64,000 bases of DNA, from the NCBI GenBank assembly GCA_014218235.1, contig CM024761.1, positions 91,389,968 to 91,453,967 on the forward strand, read 5' to 3'. The notes under the pieces were generated by a model, which had not been told where the DNA came from, did not search any database, and worked only from the letters and a program-made list of their open reading frames with translations. Shown here one piece after another: positions 33,815-44,529 of this stretch. The DNA comes from Colocasia esculenta (Eukaryota; Streptophyta; Magnoliopsida; Alismatales; Araceae). The position numbers and the translations under genes are program-made. Each line of letters starts with the position of its first letter. Positions within the stretch are counted from its first letter, which is position 1.

Positions 33815-34167
33815 GATCCTCCTATAACATAGATATTTCCAAGTTTGAAAATTTCTTACCTGGAAATGAGAGGAAGCTATGGGCTCTTCTTCAACCCTTC
33901 TTTGCTCAAATCCCTCCTTCCCTCTATCTTCCCAACTCTTTGTCTACTTCATGAATGTAAAATGTTCTTCTTTCATATCAATAAACATCAGTTTCTAGCC
34001 ATCTGTGTGTATGTCCTCTCTCTCTTTGTATATCATTCTTTCTGTTAATGCCATAAAGGAGGAGAAAGAAAGTAAGAAACAAATACAAATATATAGTTTA
34101 CCATTTTTTTTCTTGCAATAAAACCACAATTTTTTTCACTAAATATTTAAAAGTTTTTGTCATCAAC
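33815..34167 (+). other. 3' untranslated stretch of copia B
   Basis: Shifted-frame remnant of the preceding ORF to about 33954, then AT-rich sequence with a purine-rich stretch (AAAGGAGGAGAAAGAAAG at ~34055) that may be a secondary PPT. Nothing else seen. Confidence 0.6.
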
Positions 34168-34181
34168 AAAAAGGGGGAGAA
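34168..34181 (+). other. Polypurine tract of copia B
   Basis: AAAAAGGGGGAGAA directly before the 3' LTR start, the same tract as in elements G and C. Confidence 0.9.
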
Positions 34182-34182
34182 T

Positions 34183-35054
34183 TATTGAGCAACTATTCTT
34201 TAAAATATTATTAAATATTTTAAGCACTGTCTTTTTGCTATGAAAAAATCTTTTAAGAGTTTATATAAACAAATCTATTGTTATATACCACAAGTTATTT
34301 TATACAAAAATATATGACATGTAAAGGCATACTTGTATAACACTGTATATTACTTGTCAAAAGTCATACCATAAAAAAAAATCTAAGTATCAACACTGGA
34401 TACAAAAATTTCTCTAAGTCCACAACGTATATTATGAATCATACTAACTCCGGCTTCAAGAAAGTCGAAGTGTTGCAACATTTGAACAAACTGTACTCCG
34501 ACTTTGGAAAAGTCGAAGTCTAGCAGTACTCCGACTTCTGAGAAGTCGAAGTCTGATAGGTCTCCGACTCTTGTAAAGCTGAAGTCTAGCTGGACTCTGA
34601 CTTCTTAAAAGTCGAAGTCTGTCTAGACTTCGACTCTTGGAAAGTCGAACTATGACTTATATTGCTCTCACTCTGACTTCTGAAAAGTCGAATTATGTTT
34701 ATGATGTACCTTACTCCGACTCCTCAGCAGTCGAAGTCTCTATACCTTACTCCGACTCCTCAGAAGTCGAAGTCTCTGTCTCACTGTGACTTCTGTATAG
34801 TCGAAGTTCTGTATGTATCTAGTCTTTGACACCGACTCCTTTAAGTCGAAGTATCATATATCAACTTCTGTGTACTTGTACTTAAATAATATTTGTATGA
34901 ACTTGTCATTCCAAAGAATCTATGAAATATTAATCTTGTTTAGTACATCCCAAAGGGATCCTTTACTGAATGAATAACAGTTATAGGTCTTACAGAATAA
35001 TGTTTTTCTTGCTATCAAATTTAATATTATGTTAAGCAAAAGTATACTCTGAAC
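34183..35054 (+). repeat. 3' LTR of copia B, 5' part only
   Basis: Starts TATTGAGCAACTATTC (canonical TG changed to TA) and matches the minus strand of 12853-11980. It is cut at 35054 by the A-tail of a LINE. No right-hand continuation was found beyond the LINE in this window. Confidence 0.87.
34448..34852. repeat. Eleven 24-nt hairpin units in the copia B 3' LTR
   Basis: Units start at about 34448, 34496, 34529, 34562, 34595, 34628, 34671, 34714, 34750, 34784 and 34830. The consensus is CTCCGACTTCT-N-GAAGTCGAAGT, an inverted repeat with a tight loop. Five units in a row (34496-34628) are exactly 33 bp apart, then two steps are 43 bp. The solo LTR at 10628-12853 has the same number of units. 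Confidence 0.88.
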
Positions 35055-36195
35055 TTTTTTTATTATTTAAAAATGGTCCTCAAGATCTTAGTCTTGGAGA
35101 GTGCACCCTCCCCCAGAGAGGGAGAATGACCCCACTCCACCAGAGAAGAACCTGGGCCAGGAATAAATATAATATGGAGAAAAAGTACAAGTGGACAAAC
35201 CGGTCACAGCAATCTAACATGAAAGACACCGGTTTTGTCTAAGACTATAGGGCCTTTACACAGATGAGGAACACAGCCAAACCCCCAAAACACCTTAATC
35301 TCCTTAGACAAGCAACCATAGTTAGCTAATGCATCAGCCACCTGGTTGGACTCTCGATATACATGGTTGAACAAAAAATTATTTCTTTAGATCATAGCGT
35401 CTGCATCCCTCCACCAAAGGTAAGCTTGCCACGAGGGGCATCATTCAGATTTGAACGAATTAACCAAGGCCAAGGAATCTGAATTAACCATTGATATCTG
35501 AAGACCAAGGAAATCTGCCACTCGGAGGCCATCACTAAGAGCTCTCATTTCAGCTATCATACTATTCCCTAGACCATAGTAGTGGGCAAAGGCCACCAAA
35601 ACTGATCCTCTCCTATCCCGAATAACTCCTCCTCCTCCACAATCACCTAGATTACCCTTGCTAGAGAATCCACATTCAAACAATAATCAATTATAGGAGG
35701 CATCCAACGGATGAGCTTGAGTTGCTTGGTTGAGAAGTTAGGAGAGAAACCAAACCGCTGAAGAACTTGTAGCTCATGAGAGGAAGGTTCCACTTTAAAC
35801 TGAATATTAACAAGAGAATGAGCAACCATAAATTTGATATTGTTAATCGCTGCCCCAGCTGAAGGGCTTTTGGAATCAAACCTAGCACCACATCTCCCCT
35901 TCAAATCTCTCAAAGCTTGAGAAGCAGGCAGTGAATAGAGATAAAACCAAATGGAGATGAGATATTTGTGGCAGTAAGGAAACTCCATACTCTCGCTGTA
36001 ATTTGACTGTGGAGGTGAATCTTGGAGCTGATGAGCGGGTAAAACCAGTTCCAAAGGGAGACAGCCAGATCGCCATTGATGAACAGGTGGTTGAAATCCT
36101 CATAATTAGGAGACCTGCAGCAAGAGCAACATGAAACCATCTTAATACCACTTTCAACGATTCTTTGGTCGATAAGAACCGCTCTATTAAGAAGT
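35055..36195 (-). pseudogene. LINE ORF2 C-terminus: zf-RVT and RNase H
   Basis: On minus from 36195: LLNRAVLIDQR, then the zinc-binding region of LINE reverse transcriptases (CCSCCRSPNYEDFNHLFIN, W-NWF), about 36150-36030. After a degenerate linker the RNase H domain follows: LNVDS with the first catalytic Asp (~35675), then in another frame GGGGVIRDRRGSVLVAF, EMRALSDGL and SDSLALVN (about 35650-35450), and finally HVYRESNQVADALAN near 35350-35300. Several stops and shifts make it non-functional. RNase H at the end of ORF2 is typical of one plant L1 group. A 3' UTR of about 250 bp with no features follows. Confidence 0.82.
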
Positions 36196-36320
36196 TGTTG
36201 GATCTCTTGTTTTGATAATGTTCAAATATGATTCATACATATGTGGATATCATGCTTCATTTATGTTTAACAATATTTTTCCATGTGTAGCTCAAATGAA
36301 TGCTCAAGTAATGACAGTGG

Positions 36321-36568
36321 TGTTGACACAACTCCAGTGGTGTCGACACAATCCATGCATCTAGCAATTTGTAAAGGAAAAAGCATCCAGTGGTGTCGAC
36401 ACAAAAGGCTTGTGTGTCGACACCCTGTCCCTCCCAGTAGCATGTTTTTTGAAGAAACCTCTTATGGTGTCGACACAAGACCCCTATGTGTCGACACTTA
36501 CCCACTGTCCCAGAAGCTCATTTCAAGCTAGTGCATTGTGTGTCGACACATGCTTGTGTGGTGTTGAC
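36321..36568. repeat. Helically phased TGTCGACA palindrome array
   Basis: Eight sites start at 36321, 36341, 36394, 36415, 36468, 36489, 36541 and 36562. Steps are 20, 53, 21, 53, 21, 52 and 21 bp: four pairs, repeating every 73-74 bp. Six are perfect TGTCGACA or GTGTCGACAC-like; the first and last read TGTTGACA (CpG decay). The array ends ~120 bp upstream of the TATA box. The 3' LTR keeps sites at 46891, 46911, 46964, 46985, 47038 and 47059 with the same steps. Confidence 0.92.
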
Positions 36569-36688
36569 ACACTTCGGATAATTTTCCAGATCTAAAATGC
36601 AGGAACATGTGCATGGTTTTGATTGAGAAATTTTGAGCGGGAATCTTTGTGCCCCCAAATCCCAAGAGATCTTGTGGACCCATGGGAC

Positions 36689-36696
36689 TATAAATA
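36689..36696 (+). promoter_or_regulatory. TATA box of the copia C 5' LTR
   Basis: TATAAATA in GGGACTATAAATATCCC, about 740 bp before the LTR end. Position and sequence fit the LTR promoter. The truncated 3' LTR lacks it. Confidence 0.55.
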
Positions 36697-37429
36697 TCCC
36701 TTATCCACTTCACTTGGGCGAAACACACATCAGTTCTTCCATCTCCAGAGGTTTCCAGGCGATTTCAAAAGAGGGCTTCATCCTAGAGAATTGCTTCCAG
36801 ATCTGAAGGAATTGAAGCTTCGAGCATCTTGGATGATCCATCTGAAGAAGGATTTCCAGTCTTCAGAGCCTTCTTCCTTGAGCTAAATCCGAAGAGCTAA
36901 TCTCCCATTTTCAAGCAGAAACAAGGAGATTCGAACCAGACATCGCCAACTTGGAATTCAATGTTTAGTCTGGTTCTATACTTCAAGCTCACTCTATTGT
37001 GTGTGTTTTGTGAGGTTGGTGCAATCCTTGTGCTCAATCTCGTGTGTGATTAGATCTAAGATCTTTGCATCTCAGAGTGTGTGTGGTGTTTTGTGTCTTT
37101 TCTGAACTGGCAAGATAAGCCACAATTGTGTGTGTGTGTGGATGGTGGATGTCGGATAAACGATTGTGTAATCCGAACCACCCTAAATCTTTTGTCTCTG
37201 TGGTTTGATTGTCTTATGCGTTAGATGCTTGATAGGCTCATTAGTATTTCACCATCTAACATGTCTGAATTGTTCAGAATTGTGAGTGAGCTTTAGATTT
37301 AAGTCTTAATTCACTCTCTCAAAGAGTTTAATCGAGTGATTTTTAAAATCCAGTGAAATCTATTCAACCCCCCCCCCCCCCCCCCCGCTTCTAGATTTCT
37401 TCATAGCAGTTTTTCCGCAATATTTCATT

Positions 37430-37440
37430 TGGTATCAGAG
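37430..37440 (+). other. Primer binding site of copia C
   Basis: TGGTATCAGAG, initiator tRNA-Met type, 53 bp before the gag ATG. Confidence 0.92.
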
Positions 37441-37493
37441 TAGGTTCTCATTGCACTTTAAGTGTTTGATCTAACGATCAAGAGTCTGTTGCT

Positions 37494-39470
37494 ATGGAAA
37501 TCACTAAGGGATTTATGGCTGAGGGTCATTCAGTTTCTAGGCCTTGTTTTTTCGATGGATCTGATTATGCCTATTGGAAAAACAGGATGCAGATGTTCTT
37601 AAGAGCTGAAGACTATGAGCTCTAGAAGATTGTTGACAAGGGACCTGCTGAACTTCCTGGAGATGAAGATCTATGGACCAAGGATCAGATCAAGAAATCC
37701 ACCCTCAACTGGAGTGCCATGAACATGATGCAGTGTGCCATTTACCCCAAAGAGTACTCCAGAGTATTTTCATGTAAGCCTGTTAAGGAGATGTGGGATA
37801 AGCTCCAGCTCATCTATGAAAGAACCTCTGAAGTAAGGGAAACCAAGGCAAGTATCTTAGTATCAGATTATGAAATGTTTAGAATGAAGAGTGATGAGAC
37901 TATCTCTGATATGTTTGCCAGATTTATGCTCATTGTGAATGGTCTTTGAGGCTTAAGAAAGGATTATTCAAATAGTGAACTTGTTAGGAAGGTTCTTAGG
38001 TCACTTCCTTCAGCATGGCATACAAAGGATACAGTAATTGAAGATTCAAAGAACTTGTCAACCATGCAATTAGATGAGCTAATAGGTTCACTAATGACAT
38101 ATGAAATTAACTTGAAAAGAAATGCATCTGTAATTTCATCTAAAAAACCTATTGCTTTAAAGCTTCATCTAGTTCATAATTGTTGTTGACCAATTGATGA
38201 AAATAATGAGTCTTCTTATGAAGAGGATGATGAAGAATTGGCCTTACTGACAAGGCAATTCAAAAATTTTTTGAGAAAGAAAGGGAAAGGTAAGTTCAAA
38301 CCCTTCATCAAAAAGGATTTTTCAAAGAAGAATGATTTTAATAAAAAAAATGGAAACAACAAAAAGACTGATATTATTTGTTATGAGTGCAGGAAACCAG
38401 GACACATGAGAGGGGAGTGTCCTGATCTGAAGAAAAAATTGAATAATCAAATGCTCAAGAAGACAAGAGCAATGCTGGCCACATGGAGTGATGAGGATGA
38501 TGAAGAGCAGGAAGAAAGTGGATCTGATGAGGATGAAGTGACATGTCTTATGGCTAGATATGAAGAAAATAGTGAGGTAAGTTCTTCTTTTGAAGATTTC
38601 ACAATTGATGATTGGGAGGAAGCATATGCTGTTTTGTTTGAAAAATTGTGTGAACTGAAATCTGAAAACAAAACATTGAAAATGAAAATTAACAGCATAT
38701 TGCACAGCCCACAAGAATCTGAGCAAATAAATTTGTTGAATGATGATATTATTAACATGAAAAAGGAACAAGAATGTTTGAATGAACAGATTGATGTCAT
38801 TAAGGAAAGATGCCAGTCCAGCGAAAAGGAAAAACAAATTTTGGTAGATGAAAATGAAAAACTCAAAAAAGAAAAAGAAGTAATTCAAGAGGAACTAAAA
38901 ACTGCCCAAAAAGAACTGAATGACAAGAAAGAAACTTTGTTAAAATTTGTTAAAGGCAAACAAAATCTAGATGCTATTTTAGGAGTTCACATGAACCCTA
39001 CCAAACATGGTTTAGGTTATCAGCTTGAAAATAAGAAGAAAATTGGGCAAACCCTGATAACCTCATTTGTTCAAGGAAGCACTTCTTATGGTAATTTTGA
39101 AAAGAGCATCAAAGAAGAACCACAAATAAACTCAAAAACAAAAAATTAAAGTCAATTCAAAAACTCCAAAACAGAATTCAAACATGAAAGAGTTTAAGGT
39201 AAAAATCAACAAAAGTTGAAATCCAATGTTAGACCAACCTGATATCCAAAGAACAATAAAAATTTTCAGTTGGATCTAGTTCTCATATCAAAAAGAATAA
39301 TAATTTCACACCACAAAGAATCATGGCATGCACAATCTGCAAGAAATCTGGCCACACTGATGATACATGCAGATCAATAATAGATTCAAGAAAATTGAAG
39401 CAAATCTGGATTCCAAAACAACTTACCGTTGAGTTAAGACAACTGATGGGACCCAAAGCAATTTGGGTAC
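37494..39470 (+). pseudogene. gag: Gag of copia C with two CCHC knuckles and coiled coil
   Basis: Starts at ATG 37494 (MEITKGFMAEGHS) and has the FFDGSDYAYWKNRM motif. A TAG at 37623-37625 replaces a Trp or Gln after YEL. The UBN2 domain lies about 37690-38110, with a TGA at 37948 (NGL-stop-GLR). A zinc knuckle CYECRKPGHMRGEC lies at 38379-38420, and a long Glu/Lys-rich coiled coil at 38600-38960 in the 304-codon open frame. A second knuckle, CTICKKSGHTDDTC, lies at 39329-39370 in a degraded region. The Lys-rich, coiled-coil gag is a Sirevirus feature; SIRE1 gag is reported to bind dynein light chain through such a region, which cannot be judged here. Confidence 0.85.
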
Positions 39471-39519
39471 CAAAATTCTCTTTCTAAATATTTTTGTAGG
39501 AATGTCTTATAGCCCACAA

Positions 39520-41121
39520 GAAAGACAAATGGTACCTTGACAGTGGCTGTTCAAGACATATGACTGGAGATAGGGATAAATTTCCACATTGACTGAAAAA
39601 GATGGTGGACAAGTGATCTTTAGAGGTAAAAACAAAGGACAAATCATTGGAACTGGAAGAATTGGTAAGAGTCATTCAAGCTCTATTGAGAATGTTTTGC
39701 TTGTAGAAGGTCTTGATCATAACCTGCTGAGCATCAGTCAACTTTCTAATAGAGGCCTTAAGGTAATTTTTAATTCTGAATCATGTGAAATTGTTGAAAA
39801 GGATTCTGGAAAAATAAAATTTATTGGTCAAAGGATTAATAATGTTTATCTAGTTGACCTAAATGATCATCAACATGAAAATCTTTGTCTAGTTGCTAGC
39901 CAGCATGATCTATTTCAATTGTGGCATCAAAGGTTAGGTCATGCTAGTGAAAATGTTTTGAATAAATTGTTAAGACATGCTCTTGTGAATGGTTTACCAA
40001 AAATGATGAAAAAGAAAAATGCAATTGTATGTGCTGCATGTGCCCAAGGTAAACAGACTAGGAAATCATTCAAATCTGTTGCACCCTTAATCACTTCCAA
40101 ACCCTTTGAATTGGTGCATATGGATTTATTTGGTCCTACTAGGACACTCAGTCTTAGTGGACATAGATTTGGGTTTGTGATTGTGGATGATTTCTCTAGG
40201 TTTACTTGGGTATATTTTCTGTCTCACAAGAGTGACACATTGAAAAACTTTAAAGAGTTTGTCAATAAAATGAAAATGCAAAAACAAATAAAATCTACTC
40301 CATTCTTACTGATCATGGAGGAGAATTTAACAATAACTTGTTTTTGCAGGAATAAAGAAATTGATCACAAATTTGCTTCTCCAAGGACCCCTGAACATAA
40401 TGGAATTGTTGAAAGAAAGAATAGGACATTGGTGGAGATGGCTAGAACCTTGTTGATTGAAAGTCAGCTTCTAAGAAAATTTTGGGTAGAAGCTATCAAT
40501 ACCTCTTGCTATGTTCTCAACAAGGTTATGGTAAGACCTATCCTCAAGAAAACTTCCTATGAACTTATGAAAGGTAAGAAGCCTCACATTGCATATTTTA
40601 GAGTCTTTGGAAGTAGAGTCTTCATTCACAACAATGATAAGCATGATCTAGATAAATTTGAAAAGAAAAGTGATGTAGGCATTTTTCTGGGATATTCTGA
40701 GAATTCAAGGTCATATAGAGTTTTCAATAATGAATCAAAAACTGTAGAGAAAACTCCCCATGTTATCTTTGATGAAAATTGTGAGAAATCTAATGACCAT
40801 GATTGTTGTAAGAACCAAGAAGAGGATGCTGACATTCTTGTAAAAGAATTGGATCAATCAGTGGAGAATGAAGAGCTTGATGAACATGAGGATGTGTCAA
40901 CACAACATGATATCAGGTCGACACCAGAGCAGGTAAACACAGTGACAAGAGGTAATTTTAAATACTCCAAAGATCATCCACTTGAGAATGTTGTTGGTAA
41001 TGTTCGTGATAGAGTTCATACTAGGTCTCAATTTAAGAATATCATTGAACAAGACCAAATGGCTTTCATATCTCAAGTGGAACCTAAAAATATTGAAGAA
41101 GCTTTAAAAGATAATTCTTAG
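39520..41121 (+). pseudogene. pol: Protease and integrase of copia C
   Basis: Protease active site WYLDSGCSRHMTG with intact Asp-Ser-Gly (39539-39547), followed by a stop before the 511-codon open frame 39589-41121. Integrase: zinc finger WHQRLGHAS...CAACAQGK (~39920-40050), HMDLFGP (first Asp 40123-40125), then two compensating frameshifts around 40295-40370 that put the second-Asp block TDHGGEF in another frame, then NGIVERKNR with an intact Glu. The linker to RT holds a pair of GTCGAC/GTCAAC palindromes (40895 and 40916). The frame ends in TAG at 41119-41121 just before the RT. Close to functional, but not able to give one polyprotein. Confidence 0.88.
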
Positions 41122-41130
41122 GTAGAAGCA

Positions 41131-42605
41131 ATGCATGATGAACTGAATCAATTCAAGAGAAATAATGTTTGGAGTCTACTTCCCAAAAATCCTGAAATCT
41201 CAATAATTGAAACTAGATGGGTTCTTAGGAATAAATTGAATGAGGAAGGAAATGTTGTTAGAAATAAAGTTGGACTAGTTGCAAAAGGATATAATCAGGA
41301 ATTTGGAGTTGATTTTGAGAGTCCTTTGCACCAGTATCTAGGTTAGAAGCTATGAGAATTTTATTGGCATATGCATGTTCCAGAAATTTCAAATTGTTTC
41401 AAATGGATGAGAAAACTATTTTTTAAAATGGTTACATTAAAGAGGAAGTGTTTGTTGCTCAACCTCTTGGATTTGAAGATCATGATAAACCTAACCATGT
41501 TTATAAACTACATAAAGTTCTTTATGGCTTGAAACAGGCTCGAAGAGCATGGTATGACAGATTGAGCAGTTTTCTGGTTAGTAAGAACTATTCCAGAGGT
41601 AAGGTGGATCAAACTCTTTTCACAAAATCAATCCACAATCACATCATTGTAGTTCAGGTATATGTGGATGATATTATTTATGGTTCCACCAATCCTTCAA
41701 TGTGTGAAAAAATTTCTAATCACATGCACAGTGAATTTAAAATGAGTCTTATGAGAGAATTACAATTCTTTCTTGGTTTGCAGGTCAAACAACTTGAGGA
41801 TGGATTCTTTATCAATCAATCCAAATATGTCAAAGAATTGCTTAAAAGATTCCATTTTGAACAAGCCAAACCAGCATCCACTCCCATGAGCATAAGCATC
41901 AAATTGGATAAAGATGAAAAAGGTAAATTGGTTGATGCAAAGCAATACAGAGGTATGACTGGATCTCTCTTATATCGTACCGCAAGTAGGCCAGATATTC
42001 AATTTAGTGTATGTTTTTATGCTAGATTTCAGTCTAGTCCAGGGGAAAGTCACTTGTTTGCAGTTAAGAGAATTTTTTGATATCTCTATGGCACTTCTGA
42101 ATTGGGTTTATGGTATACAGCTGGATGTTATGCTAATTTGATTTCATATTCTGATGCTGATTATGCTGGGTGTAAACTTGATAGGAAGACTACTAGTGGA
42201 TATTGTCAATTCTTAGGAAATTGCATGGTAACATGGGCATCCAAGAAGCAACACTCAGTTGGACTCTTTACTGCAGAAGCAGAATATGTTACTGCAGGGA
42301 GTTGTGCAGCTCAAGTGTTGTGGATTAAAAGTCAATTACTTGACTATGATATTGATATTGGATGTTCATCTATCATGTGTGACAATACTAGTACAATTAA
42401 TCTCTCCAAAAACCCAATTCAACACTCCAGAACAAAGTACATTGAAATTAGGCATCATTTTCTTAGGGATGAAGTTGCAAATAAGAACATTGAACTAGAA
42501 TTCATCCCTACTGAAAAACAAATTGTAGGCATCTTCACAAAACCTTTGGCTGAAGATAGATTCACATCCTTAAGAAGGGAACTTGGAATATGCAACTTGG
42601 AATAA
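41131..42605 (+). pseudogene. pol: Reverse transcriptase and RNase H of copia C
   Basis: RVT_2 domain from MHDELNQFKRNNVW (41131), with ETRWVLRNK and VAKGYNQEFGVDF. A frameshift and stops at 41344-41447 fall in the ARLEA...DV.AFLNG region, where QMDEKT replaces QMDVKT (the catalytic Asp is still readable out of frame). Then come LYGLKQARRAWYD, YVDDIIYGS (catalytic), GSLLYRTASRPD, a stop at 42078-42080, and RNase H with SYSDADYAG, TAEAEYV and CDNTS, ending EDRFTSLRRELG. Stops at two places break it. The YVDD motif is intact. Confidence 0.87.
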
Positions 42606-44529
42606 AATAAAAATTGAAAAAAAAAATTATGATTTCTTATGCAAAGATTATGTGGTATATCAAATAGTGATTAGTGGAATGACAAGTTATGCTTGTCTGA
42701 AAACTATCATTATGTGTTGAGGGAAATCCTCTGCCTAGTACCAATGATCTACCTTGGGTAAGAATCATTAATTATAAAATTTTAAAAAAATGTTTTGTAG
42801 CTGTATTTGAAACATGCTTGAAATTGATTGATTGCTTGCTGAAGTTGAATGCTACAATTAAGTGTAATTGATTCGAATGTCATATTGGTTCATTGATGCA
42901 CATGTTGAGGGGGAGTATTATTACTTAAGAAGTGAAAGTGAGCTCTGAAAGATGGTTTCAAGAGGATCAGATTTACACTTGGAGTATTTGAGAATAAGCC
43001 ACTGTGGATTGATCAGGTTTGCTGAAAGAATGTAAGTTTTTGCAATGGTGGCAGGTCGACACACAACTAGTGTAGTGTCGACACCAAATCTCTATTCCTC
43101 AGTTATAAGTGAGTCTTTCACAGTTTCTGTGCTATAGCATCATTTCCATGGTATTCTCAAATCTTTCAATTTGATTCACATTCATTTCATTTGATTATCT
43201 TGGCAATTCTATGATTGAAGGACTTTCTTTATTTTTGATAAAAATTGATAAAATCAATAATTCAGGGGGAGCTAAAGGTTTCAATACTCATTCCTTTCAT
43301 CAAACCAAATCTAATTCAATGATTTGATGAATATGTAATTCATGAAATGTTCATTAATTATTCTAAAAACAACATGGAATGAATTCTTAATTGTCATAAC
43401 ATACTTCTCCAGTCAATATTCTTTTATTCTTTGAACATCTAAGGTAGGTTGATTTCTTTAGTTGAAAAATGTTAAATTGGTATTGACTTTACACATTTCT
43501 CTTGAGATTGATGAAGGTTAAAGTGTGTCAACCTCCTAATGTCCATCAATTAATTATTTTTCTAGCAGAGCAATGGCATGTACACTGAGAAACTGCACAC
43601 CTTCACAAAAAGAATGAAGAGCTATACATATCATGAGGTGCAGTGTTATCTCTGCTCTAAGGGATAAAAATAAAATATTTATTTTCATGCTAACTGAGTA
43701 ACTAGAAATATTGGCATCTGATAAATGTATATTTCCATGTAAAAAGGTTATCATTAATCCCTTGAGGCAGGATCATTGGTAAATCTTTAGTAACTAGGGA
43801 CTCTGGTGTATAAAAAACATGTGTACTTGAGTGAAAAAGATTTACTACATTTGAATGCTCATTGCTTCAATTTAAAGAAGAAAAATCAATCAAACAAATG
43901 AACAATTTATACCTTAATCAAATCTCTTAAAGGTGTTTAACTTCAATACAAATTGCATTTCTCCTGAAGAAAACACATTACCTTGTATTAGTAAGGTGTA
44001 AAAGAATAATTTTGACTGAAGAGAGTACCTCATTTCAATAAGGTTGTCATCCAAATGTTTCAGAATTCTTTAATGATCAAATCTTGAATGATATCCCTCA
44101 AACCAATGAATTTATAAAGGAATGATGATAAGAAATGGGTCATGAAATCTTTAACATATTAAAAATCCTTGAATAATTGTTCTTTAACCAATTTTATCAC
44201 AATAAAGACCTTCCTTCTCATTTCTTTTCACAAATTCCACAATTTTTGTCTAGTCAAGTCATCACACATCTATTATGTGTCGACACCACAAGGCCTAACC
44301 ACTGGTTCCAGTTTAGGGTAAATCGAATGGGGGTTCATTGAATCTTGTCTCTTTTGGTGTCGAATCCATTTATAAATGCCCAAACTCCTAGGTCGACCCT
44401 ACCTCTTTGAGTTTCCCAACCCCGTTTGAACTTCTCCCTCCTCCAACTCTCAAGGAAACGATTCTCTGCATTTCCAAAACTTCTCTTCCAACCTCCAAGC
44501 CTCATCTTCTCCTTTCCTCTCCTTCCATC
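42606..44529 (+). other. Spacer between pol and env-like ORF of copia C
   Basis: 1.9 kb without a gene. It contains two PPT-like GGGGGAG tracts (about 42908 and 43264), a GTCGAC pair (43054 and 43076, 22 bp apart) and single TGTCGA sites (44278, 44358, 44391). The region before 44530 would be the leader of a spliced env-like message, but no splice site can be assigned. Confidence 0.65.

Larger units (their letters stand above)
21295..35054 (+). mobile_element. Copia element B (Sirevirus-type), internally rearranged
   Basis: Inserted in the gypsy A protease. Parts in order: LTR 3' half in inverted orientation (21295-25510, with a gypsy solo LTR inside), PBS (25513), gag, protease and integrase on plus, a minus-strand block with the env-like N-terminus, spacer, RNase H and RT (28547-31412), then the remainder of the env-like region on plus, PPT (34168) and the first ~870 bp of the 3' LTR, cut by a LINE. 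At least two inversions are needed to explain this order. Confidence 0.82.
36196..37427 (+). repeat. 5' LTR of copia C (1232 bp)
   Basis: Starts TGTTGGATC at the TSD and ends TTTCA before TT and the PBS. It contains the TGTCGACA array (36321-36568), a TATA box (36689), and a run of 19 C bases (37368-37386) near the end. Only its first ~310 bp is repeated in the 3' LTR. Confidence 0.85.

Noticed and set aside
38322..38888. 189-codon minus-strand Phe/Ile-rich frame opposite copia C gag
   Set aside because: Mirror of the Lys/Glu-rich coiled-coil coding sequence.
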